Assembly (NCBI GenBank): GCA_032191485.1
Contig: JAVDOI010000003.1
Coordinates: 12,090,986 to 12,154,985 of the forward strand
Length of the DNA stretch: 64,000 bases
Direction of reading: 5' to 3'
From: Leptoclinus maculatus
Lineage: Eukaryota; Chordata; Actinopteri; Perciformes; Stichaeidae
Made by a program: the position numbers and the translations under genes. A model generated the notes under the pieces. That model was given only the letters and a program-made list of their open reading frames with translations. It was not told where the DNA came from and searched no databases. This document shows, in pieces, positions 1 through 10,600 of this stretch (the stretch's first letter is position 1; every line of letters starts with the position of its first letter).

Positions 1-18
1 TGGTGTAACCTGTTCTAG

Positions 19-2918
19 AGCCAAGGGGTCCTGTCAGACAGACTGAGGAGTTTCAGCATGCAGGATCTGTCTTCCTATCAGTCCGACCCCGTTAACACCG
101 GCCCCGGCACTACGCAGCCTGCAGCAGCACAGCCTAGGACCAAGACTATGATGCGCAGCAAGTCGGAGAGCTACAACAAGGGTGAGCAGACATGACTCTG
201 GCAATTACAGAAAAGCCCAGTGTTATGGAGGCATATTACAGCTCTGTTGTAGAGTTGAGAACATTAGCCACAATGGCGCCATTATAATGCAGCAGCAGTG
301 CCTGGTTTGTTTGTGCCTTCAAGCTCGTTCAAGCTGGCAGATATTTGTTCAGAACCTCTGCTTTCCTGAGTGGGCCACAATGTTAGTCCTGCCTTCCTGT
401 TTGTAGCAGGTCAGGCCTCGCCTCACAGGGCTGCCAGGCACCCTGTGATAAAACTCACATGTAGCTGGGGGGATTTGTTCCTAGTTTAACATCATGTGGA
501 CACAGTTGTTGTTTGTTTTAATCTAGATGGGGTGTCTTGTTTTTCATCTGATAATTATTGCTTTGTTCAAAAAAAACTGCAAGAAAGAAAAAAAAAAAAA
601 CTGCTTACAGTGGACTGAAGTTAAGGTTTGATTAAACCATTGAATTGAGATTATCTCTGTTAATATCTGAGGAAATTATTAACAGCTGTTGTCTATTTAT
701 GCCTACACTCAGTTATGGTTGACGCTAGAATAGATGGTCTGGAGGAATGCTTTCCCCGTTCTGCACTTCCTATGCGCTTCCTATCCCCTGACCAACAGGC
801 TGTCCTAACCCGTGTGTCACCCCTGTGGACAATCCATTTTTAGCATAATCCATTATGTATTCCCTCTAATTTAAAGCATAGGTTTGGTGCTATTCTAGAT
901 TATTTTTTTTTACTGTCAACAGATCCCATTAACTAGCCATGTTTTTGTTTGCCTCTCATTGGTTCCCAATGAACATGTAAATCAAAAGCAGGTCATAAAA
1001 TTGATTTCATTTTTAAATGCTCAGTAATTTCCTAAAACAGCTGACCGCTGTAGTTTTTAGGAGACATTGCTTGAACAGGAATGAACAGTAAATACTACTA
1101 ATAATAATAATAATATTTATAAGTCTGCAATAAATTACTATTGGACTATTTTCAGCAGCGGTTTAATACATATTTTGGTGCTTTAGTGAGTATTTATGGC
1201 AGCAGGATTGTGGAATTGACTCAAAATAAACTACAGTGCCCATTTTGTTTTTAACTATCTTACAGAAGATAAGCTATAAGGATCATTTCATAATTGGTTT
1301 TGGTCTTTTCAAGGGATTTGTTGACAATATGAAAAATATATATTACAAAAACTGTCCCTTAAAACTTTTGTGCATTTTAAAATTTCTTTTGAACAATATT
1401 GTAAAGTATATTTTGGCCTTCTGCTGTCATTACATTGTCCATTCCATTGACAGTTGACATAATTCAGCATATACTAAAAAGAGAACAGGCTTGTTTGTGC
1501 TGCATCAAATAGGCCCCGGCTTATCATAACTTCCTATTTTGCCTCTGCTCTGTTGTTTGCAGAATGATAATGCATTATGGTATAAACTTTCATAATCCCC
1601 GCTGACAAAAATAATCACATGCCACTCTATAGCAATTAATTACACAAAGTATTTTGCCTTTAATTGAACAGACAAGAGACATGTTATTCATCCCTTCCAT
1701 CGACATTCTTTCACGGTACAGGACAGGATTTTGACATGACTGAGTATGAGATGTTGGGTTTGGACCAATGGGACTCCAAGGAGATTCTGTCCGAGACCAT
1801 TTCACCTTCTGAGTCTGAATCCAGCACTATTGCGCCCTCACTGACACCCGAGTCCTCCACACCCTCTCCGCCCCCCTCTCCTCCAGCTCCGGAGCAGCCT
1901 GAGGAGGTGTGGAAAGGGGTGCAGGCAGCATCAAGCTCTCCACAGCTCAGGCTGTCTAAGAAGAAGGCTCCTGAGGTATACTGCCTCGTCAACGCGGCTG
2001 CTCAGCTGCTGCCTGATTCTAACTGCCCCTTGAGCGTGGTGATTTACTCACCGATTCACTAATTTCTGCTGCTGTGTAGCTAAACAATTCATCATGGTTC
2101 AGTACTTCTGCAATTGTGGAAAGTCTTGCTGCCAATAGGAGTTCTGCACTGATGAAGCTGAACCATGTGCTGAGATCTTAGTGGAATAATTGTTTAGTTC
2201 AAATCAATGTGTGATCTTTCTCTTGCATGATTGCAGTTGCTCACTTGTTTGGTAATGGTTGACCTATTGACATGGATTGCATTCCAGTGTATTTCAGCCC
2301 TGACAGTAATTTCTATATTTATTTTGCATAATCAGTCATTGGAATTACTGGGTATTCATTAATACATCTCAACATCTAATATCACTTTCTTTGACACGGT
2401 GATGCTGAATGAAGCGGCACTGTTTTAAGGATAACACCAGCAATATTTATATTTTTCTGATTGTCAACAAATCCCATGAAAAAAAAAAAATTGATCCGAC
2501 AAATAAGTATTGTCTGTGTAGCTGAAGACTGGTTAACTTATTCCACTGTGCTATAGACTCAAACTACATGTATGTATGTGACGGTTTATTATTTAATTTT
2601 TTATTTATGAAACTAAATGCTTTCAAATATGTATGTCTTGAGTAGGAATACTGTGCTTTGTAGTGAGACAGTTCATTCACAGACAGGGTGTGGAGGTCAG
2701 AAAGTCTCCAGAGACATTGTTAGTTTTGGTCTTATCTTGGGATTTGTCGACAATAAGAAAAATACAAAATAATGCCAGCATCCTTTAAATATTGTGCAAC
2801 TCATTGTGGCTCTCTCGCTAACCATTGCTTTTCTGCTCCCTTCCAGCCTCCTCTTAGAGTCTTCAGGCCTCTCACAAGATCCAGGACTGCTCTTTCTTCG
2901 AACAATGAAGCCATGTGA
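19..2918 (+). CDS. reep1: REEP1, receptor expression-enhancing protein 1 (3' part only)
   Basis: REEP1 is a hairpin membrane protein that shapes tubular ER and links it to microtubules; human mutations cause hereditary spastic paraplegia SPG31. Three terminal coding exons are visible: about 19-181, 1722-1975 and 2847-2918, joined in phase (1, then 0), with a TGA stop at 2916-2918. The first encodes LSDRLRSFSMQDL, a near match to the REEP1/REEP2 signature after the membrane domain, and then RSKSESYNK, like the human tail SRSASES. The second is Ser/Thr/Pro-rich with an acidic start (DMTEYEMLGLDQWDSK). The third ends in NNEAM. The membrane-hairpin exons lie left of the window. Its neighbour MRPL35 is also next to REEP1 in human. 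The family call is firm. REEP1 rather than REEP2 rests mainly on that neighbour, and the last two exons rest on splice signals and phase. Confidence 0.85.
905..1345. repeat. Fold-back interspersed repeat, copy A
   Basis: The left end has CTGTCAACAGATCCCATT. The right end (about 1300-1345) is the reverse complement of the same motif, GGGATTTGTTGACAATATGA. An inner segment, GAATTGACTCAAAATAAACT, is shared with copy C at 52.6 kb. It looks like a nonautonomous element with long terminal inverted repeats, in the REEP1 intron. Confidence 0.65.
2445..2775. repeat. Fold-back interspersed repeat, copy B
   Basis: Left TTGTCAACAAATCCCATG (about 2462) and right GGGATTTGTCGACAATAAG (about 2741) form inverted ends. 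It lies in the last REEP1 intron, just before the terminal exon. Confidence 0.65.
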
Positions 2919-4480
2919 AACTGTCCGAAAGACTCCTCCAGCTGCCTTTGCTGCAAGAAGTAAAAATACTGAATGGCCAAAAGCTACATGACTAAAGCAG
3001 CCTTGCTTTGGAATAAGGTATTACCAAAGTGACCTATGATGACCCCTCTATATATAGTATATGGCTCATGATTTAAAAACAATGACGTTTGTGACATTGA
3101 GATAGTACAAATGAATGAATGGGCTCCATGCTGATAGACATTTTGAGTTTGTGGGTTATTGTATCTGTATTTATGTAGTTTGTGTGTACTTCATCTTTCT
3201 GATTTGATTGTTTTTATATATCAGGTTTGGGTAGGAAATTGCATGTCTGTCTTCCCAGTTATTAGTACGCTGTTTATTTAACAGAATGTACTGTCACTGA
3301 GTAATTAAGCAGGCATTGAGAGTGACATGGTCATTCTTCGAGAGTGTTAAAAGCCAAGGATCAAAAGAAAAGGCTGTTTTTACCCCATTCAATATCAAGA
3401 AACAGCAGTGGCAGACAATATTCTGTTACTTACCTCTCTATTAAAGCCTTAAAGAAAGACATGAAAATACAAAATGCCTCTACACATGATATAAGTATTT
3501 CTATCACAACTATGTTCACATTAAACAATCATTTTGCACTATGTTTAGAATATAAAGTTGCTGCCCTTAATACTCTGAAATGGCCAAAAAATAATTACTC
3601 TGTAACAAGTAAAAGCCTTTGCATCACAGATGCATGAAGTCACTACTGCGAGAGGTTTCCTTGGTAAAGCAGACTGTTTGACAATCTACTGTTCAGTTAG
3701 TCAGCACATTTTGTCATTTAATTGACAATTTGTTTGGCAATTTAAGGCCAATTAGGAAAAAGTCACGAGTATTTATTTACTGTATCTTCACATGGTTCTT
3801 TTTCCATGTTTGAAATCACTGTGTAGTGTTCTGCTGTTAACTGAGCAACACTAAACCCAACGATCTTACTTTCTACTTGCTTATTTTTTTTTAGGAGTAA
3901 CTTTATTTCTTTGCAGGTTTACAAACTTTCATTTAAGTTAATATCGCATGGTGATAGACTTTGTTTTCATTATGTACTTAATTCACCGAGCCTGAGTCAT
4001 AGCAACATTTTACACAAAGTATCGCTGTGTTGGACGTCTGCTGCAGATTTATCCTTTTCATCATGGTATCGGTATCATTTAGGGTGGTTTGAAGTTTGAA
4101 ACAAAAGCTTCTCGGGTACAACTGCTCTGTTTACACGTCATTCACTCTGATGTTGTAGATGCACTTGTTACGCACATAAAATGTCCTTTTAATGGATAAA
4201 TGGTGAAAAATCAGATTGTGTGTTTCAACGTGAGTAGTACAAGTGTTAGTGCTGAAGGGGATTTCCTTCTGTTACAATTCATGCAAAGTAAAACGGAGAA
4301 AAAAAACATGTTGCTAAGTAGCAGATTTGTATACTTGTGCGTAGACTGAAACTCATCATTGCATGTTTGTTTTCTTAAATGATTTTGTTAAGATGCCTTG
4401 CTGGTAAACAATTATTATTTGTCATTTTTGGTTGCTTTGTAGAAAGAATATGAAATGTAACTACTGTACACACACGTTGG

Positions 4481-4704
<224 letters not shown>

Positions 4705-5017
4705 GAATAACGTCTTATTTACTGATAAATTAGCCACTTGAACTTTATTCATGAGGAGACACCACTTAAGTGACCCTAAGTGACCCTTTTTGTTCTGGCA
4801 GGCCAGAATATCAAATTACTTAAATTTCAACTTGATTGTGAAATGTAAAACAAAAAGCAGTGAAGTGGTGATAAGATGGTTCATTTCTGTCAATCCATTG
4901 TTCTAACTATGTTAAAGATTTCTGTTTAAATCGAGCCATTAAATATGAAGCAAAACTTTGACTGTGTTAATCTTTCTTGTCTTATCGTAAAACAGGACAC
5001 TTTTTAAGATATATGAT

Positions 5018-5023
5018 TTTATT
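5018..5023 (-). promoter_or_regulatory. mrpl35: Likely MRPL35 polyadenylation signal
   Basis: AATAAA on the minus strand, about 69 bases past the MRPL35 stop codon, the right distance for a short ribosomal-protein 3' UTR. Confidence 0.55.
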
Positions 5024-5091
5024 ACGCATGTATCATTATTATTACATTATATTTAAACAGAAAACAAGATGTCACTACATGAATAAGCAAA

Positions 5092-6319
5092 CTACAGTTT
5101 GAGGTTGACCCTATCGTGGTATTTCAGGTACGGATCGTTAACAAACCAGTTCCTCCTTTTCCAAAAAGAGGTTGTCATTTTATCCAAAAGCTTGCTCTGT
5201 GTTTTGTTACAAAACACATGCTCCCTCAGGCGCTTTCGTCGGGCAGGACACTTCTTCCACAGTTTCTTCTTGTATCCAGCCTGTTTACACACGGAAACAA
5301 TAAGTCAGGTTGGAAACCCTGTTTTTAACCCCATCTTTCCTACATTGGTATTTTTAAGACACCAATTAAAAACAGAAAACAATGATATGAAGTTATTAGG
5401 AACAAAAGTTTTAGAAAAACCCCAGTTGGTAGGGTGGGCGTTAGGACAGAAAAGAAATCAGTGATTTTGGCAGTTCACAGTTAAAGACACTTACTTTGCG
5501 TCTGATCCAAAGGTCACAATGCAGCCTCATGAACCTGTCTGTCACAGATTTAACAGTCTTCCTCTTCCCCTTCTTCAGACTGACATATGTCAGACTTCTG
5601 CTTGGTTGATGAGTCAGACTGGGAATAAGTGGCAATACCCTGCAACAACACAAAGAAGCAGAGAGATATAGATCATAAGAAGGGTTTATTAAAGAAGGTT
5701 CAATTCACTCAAATTACGGAACAATATGTCATAACTGAACACAAATAAGTTGGCTTCATTTGGTCAGGTTTTGATATTTCGCTCTCTGAGATTACTCACT
5801 TCACTCCAGTAGAGTTTAAAAGGGAGACGTATGTGTTGATATATTCAGTGTACTATGAAGCAGTTACAGTAGCTATTACTATGAGCATGAGGACTCCTTC
5901 TGGCCCTTTACCGTTGTAGGATGTTGTACCGGGGTGTCAGACACGCTGCAGCCCGCAGAGGAGCGCGGACAGCGGCTGCGGCAGAGCTGTAGACAGGCGG
6001 AAGCTGGATGAGGCTGGAGAGCTGACAGAGTTGTGGTGCCTTGGAGCACAGAGAGACCGACAGCGGCCTCAGCAGCCCTGTGAAGCACAAGGACAACATG
6101 AAAACACATCAGCGGAGTCACAGAAAACCTAGCACTGGTGCTAGTTGTAGCAACTTCACGGACAACCTGTGCTTACAAACTACACGATTTCAAAGTGCGG
6201 TGCAATAAAAGACGGATATATTACTAAACAGTTATGGTATGAGGAGAGTGAAATGGAAATGTATGATAGTGAAATTGTAGATACACACCGGACACCCTTC
6301 TGGCCATGGCGGCCGCCAT
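5092..6319 (-). CDS. mrpl35: MRPL35, mitochondrial 39S ribosomal protein L35 (bL35m)
   Basis: A component of the mitochondrial large ribosomal subunit (bacterial L35 family), made in the cytosol and imported into the matrix. Coding exons in transcript order: 6319-6289, 6077-5912, 5639-5495, 5280-5092. Junction phases 1, 2 and 0 all close, giving 176 aa against about 188 in human. The protein starts MAAAMARRVSGLLRPL, an Arg/Ser-rich presequence without acidic residues. The conserved L35 core follows: RSLTYVSLKKGKRKTVK, LWIRRK, AGYKKKLWKK, then FCNKTQSKLLDKMTTSFWKR and a YHDR C-terminus, all very close to human MRPL35. The start is the first of two in-frame ATGs in exon 1 and fits the human N-terminus. 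The gene converges on REEP1, as in mammals. Confidence 0.96.
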
Positions 6320-6322
6320 GTT
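6311..6322 (-). promoter_or_regulatory. YY1-type motif over the MRPL35 start codon
   Basis: On the minus strand AACATGGCGGCC matches the YY1 consensus (AANATGGCGGC) and contains the MRPL35 initiator ATG. YY1 sites at or just after the start are common in TATA-less housekeeping and nuclear-encoded mitochondrial genes. Binding here is inferred from the motif alone. Confidence 0.5.
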
Positions 6323-7692
6323 TTCCCCTGAATACTGGTGTAAGTACGGAGCCCTGTTTGGACAAACTTCAACGTTGTCGTATCTAACATTAACGACACA
6401 TTACCGCCACCTAGCAATTGTTACTGGTGAGACATGAATCAGTGCGTCGGTTAAACATATCTAGAAAAGTAATCCAAAAACAGCAAAGTACAGTTTTGTG
6501 GTCGTTGTTTTTTGCTACTGTATAATTTAAGTGGCCTAATGTGAGAGGGAATTATCGTACTTTTGACCCCGGTACATTTATTTGCCTCTTAAATTATGTT
6601 ATTTAAACACGAGCTTGTAAAATATGATGCGTTGTTATCGGCCTTTAATAAACTGCCCAACATGTTGTACAGCTGTATCTGTTTTTCTACTCTACTTTCA
6701 TGGTTGTCACACTCTGTAAACATGTTTATCTGATCCAGAGATGTGCCATTTGTCACAGTCTCCTGTTGGATGTTTAGCCTACATTATGTGGAAAGAATTG
6801 TTTAGTGCTGTGTGACCAAACCACAGTCTATAAGAGGGACTTCTCTCAGCCTTTTCTGTCTGGTAAACCTTGCAGTATCCACTGTATAGATAGATTGTTT
6901 CACTTGTCATAGCAAGACATGACTTATTCCCTTTGAGGGTACAGCTCAATTGGCCTGGATCTGGAAATTAAATGCAGATGTTAATGTTATTAATTAATTA
7001 ATCCTGTCCTCCTATGACATAAAAACGTCTGCTGTAAGAAAAAGCTATGGTTCAAATGAGTACAAAACAGTGTGGAATTAGGCTCAAGTCAATCATTTGC
7101 ATTTATTTTCTTTTAAAACATACAAATATAACCTTAAAAAAGCAGATGAAAAACATGAAGCAAAGGTATCAATGAATCTACAGACAACATGATGTTCCTA
7201 ATTAAAAAGCACAAGGCACCAACCACAGTTTATGTACACCTCTCTGTAACTGTGGAACTACGAGTTAATGGAGGCATCCACAAGTCTACCATCACTTAAG
7301 TGCAAAGTAAATCAGTTATCGCTGTAAAAAAAAGTGCTATTCATAAGAGAGAGAGGTTCCCACCAAGTCAAGGCATGCATCTCGTTTTCACCATTCCAGC
7401 ATACCTCTCACAATCCAATAATCTAGTTTACAAATGGAGCGTGTTTGTGGCTGAGTGGGACAACTGTAACAGTGTCAAACTACAAGAATTCACAAAAAGC
7501 TTCTGTTTCTCAATAATATATTCAAATGTACTATGTAAAAAAGATGATGGATTGTCAAAGTACTTTCAAGGCACCAGTCCAGGGTTTTACAATCAGTCCT
7601 TTTTGTCTTTGGTTGGGACACATATGAAAATAAGACTTCAGTTGGTTTTGTCCCACCAAGCACTTGAGAAAGCTAAGATGCGGTCCTTTGGT
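6323..7692. other. Spacer between MRPL35 start and the membrane-protein gene
   Basis: The left end is the MRPL35 promoter side; the right part is the 3' UTR of the minus-strand gene to the right. AT-rich unique sequence. The open frame at 7300-7767 runs antisense to the last exon and has no family features. Confidence 0.55.
7102..7107 (-). promoter_or_regulatory. Possible polyadenylation signal of the membrane-protein gene
   Basis: AATAAA on the minus strand about 590 bases past the stop at 7693-7695. A plausible end for its 3' UTR, but other signals could be used. Confidence 0.3.
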
Positions 7693-10600
7693 TCACCAGC
7701 CAGCATATACAGGTTCTGCATCACAGGGGATCCCATAGTATCGACCCTGAGGTCGCTCTTTGCGTAGTAATGGAGCTCGGGCTACAGACAGCTCTCCATC
7801 AGTGTCTTTCCGTTGACGTACAACCATTAAAATGATGAAGAGCATGGCCACTGAGGAAAGAGAGAGAAAAAACACCAGAGGATGTTACAGGAAATCTATA
7901 GTTGGGCTTATTATAAATACACAAAGAAAGTATTGATGTCAGCATGACTTTCATTATGTCCTTTGTACATGAAGTGGTCTCAGTGTAAGAGGAAAAAAAA
8001 AAAAAAAAATGTCAGTGTGCAAAAAGGAAAGTGTTACTGTTTCTGTGACAGTTATTAAACTTATTAAACTGTTTTTCTGACAATTAAACTGTGATATATC
8101 ATGAGCATTAACTACATTCCCAGAACAACACTTCAAATCAGCAGTAAGAAATACATTGTATCAATTCAAATACACAAAGTAATACAAAATCAAACTATAA
8201 AACTTTTCTATTTCATTAGTTGTACATGCTGAGAGGACTGGAGTTTAAATAAACATGGTTCATTTACATTTATATAGTTATAAGAAAACTATTCAGTCTG
8301 TACAGAAGAGTAATCCTGTTTTATAGTCCTTTTTAATCAATTGCTAAGTCAAGAGTGGAAAGTACCTCAGCGTTTTTCTGAAGTTCCACTGTATATTTAA
8401 TTAGTTTCATCTTTGCTCATTTCCTTTAACAAGTGAAAAATAAGCTCTGAATAGAAAGTAGGTGTGCCTAAGGGAGCTATGAACCATTACTATGACAAAC
8501 ACCAGCTGCTAAAACATACTTTAAACAAATTGTTTTGTGTGCAATAGGATTATATAAATATTGGAGTTTGCAGCTTGAAGCTTGTCAACTATAAAAGGCA
8601 ATCAGTTTGAAAAGCACAACTGTAATCCAATGCCTGTAACATGGTGTTAAGTAGAGATGCATTTTGAAAGGAAAACATACTGGATAGTTAGGTGTTACTC
8701 ACCCCCTCCTCCAATAACTAAAAGAGCAATAGTGACAGGGGCCATTTCACAAGTGTCCTCGTCTTTGCGGAAGAAAGTCTCCATGCAGTAGCCTGGAGAC
8801 AAGCTGCCCTCAGGACAAAACGCATCGCTGGGACACTGAATGGGGTTCACGTCTGGACTCTGAGAGAACAACATGCTCAGTCACCAAACATACACGGAAA
8901 CTTTGTCCAACACACACACAGGTGCATTTTTCTCTTGTTAGGCAGAGTGTGGAGGGTGCAGTACTCACAGGGCAGTAGTGGTTATCTGGGCATACATCAC
9001 AGCTCTCCTGGCCCCAGTAGATCTGGAAGAAGCCACTCCCGCAGATTTGACATGTAGTCTGATGGGGAGCCTTGTGCATGCCTGTTCAAAACCAGATATC
9101 ACCTCGTTGGATGTTCACGCTTCCCCTTTTCATGAGCCACAGTACTTATAAATAAACATGACTTAACAAGGCCCTGTGGGTTTACGTTACCTGGTCGACA
9201 TGGTGTGCAGTCTTTAGATGCAGTCTGTAGAGCTTCTGTTCCTCCACGACACATCTGGCACTGGCTACAACCAACGGAGCTGTCAGAGAGAGAGATGCTT
9301 ATTTGTGGCTGTAAATGGACAAACTAGCCTCCTGCGGTTTTCACGGCTGCCACAAGTAACTTAGAGGCATTTTTGAGAAGTGTCAAAACTGATTTATTTT
9401 AGAGCTGTTGTTGCAGCTTGGTTTCACACAGCTAACAAACATATAAGCAATGGTTTGATGTAGGTCTGCTATTCAAAGTTTAAGGCGAGACACTACAAGC
9501 AAAAACTGAAATAATTTGTCCTTGCACTGATACATTTTGGGCTATATCGCTTCCACAACATGTCTTAGGAAAGAAAACATCCAAAATTCACATTCAGTTG
9601 TTCATTTTTACTGCTTACTACATTAGATAATGCCTCATTTGCATATTTAAACAACATTTCAGAAAACTTGTAATGCAAAAAAATTATTGTCTCAATGTAA
9701 ACAATCAACTGGAGAAGTTACATGGTAATATCTGATGTTTTTTATGTTTTTTTTTTACCCTTTTCACCTGTAGTGTCTCTCCTTAAGCAAAGGCTTGGAT
9801 AATATTACACACATCATCACCACTTGTAAAAGCAATGTCAATATTTCATTGCCGAATTAGGATGAAATCATTAGAAAACTGTTTTCAATGTTTCCGATGT
9901 ATGTAAAATTACAGTGGTTTGGACGCTTAATGAAGCTTAAGATTAAATATAACACGGTAAAGAGCTGAGCCTAAAGCTAGTGTTCTTGGTCTACCAATGT
10001 GTAACTGCTGTTTTTACACTCCTCCCCCTTTGCTTTGATCAAGACGCCTCAAAGATTTCAAGACATCGCAGCGTTTAGCCCGTATCTGTACATTGATAAT
10101 GGTCATCATGCTACTGAACACCATCTTACATTTCCAGTTAAGTCCAGTTCTATAAGCTCCATTCATATGCGCTGGGACATGAACATATATGCCTTATGCT
10201 TTTTCATACCTTCCGCTGATTAATCAAAGCAGCGACTGTGTAACTGGTCTTGTGTGTGTGTGTGTGAATGTGTGTGTGTGTGTGTGTGTGTGTGGGGGGG
10301 GGGTAAGTCTGTGTTGCCAAACAGAACCATGGGAGGAAATCATGTGATGTTGTTAGATAAGTGAGTGAGTTATGAACGTTCCACACTGATTCAGTCCTAG
10401 TCACGAACAACAAAAGACACAGAAATAGGAGCAGAAACCTGGTGACAACTCCAACTTACTTGCAAAAACTTCCCAGTGCACATGGTGCACATGAAGTCGA
10501 GCTCTGCTGCGATGAAAAGAAACCTGAAAGCGGCAGACAGAAAATAACTCAACACATGTGATTCGTGTTTTCTCTCAAGTTTTAGATTATATGAAACTAT

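Noticed and set aside
1976..2062. Continuation of the REEP1 exon to a stop at 2062
   Set aside because: A good donor (GAG|GTATAC) at 1975 and a phase-matched terminal exon at 2847 fit better; kept only as a possible retained-intron form.
7300..7767. Plus-strand 155-codon frame
   Set aside because: Antisense to the 3' UTR and last exon of the membrane-protein gene.
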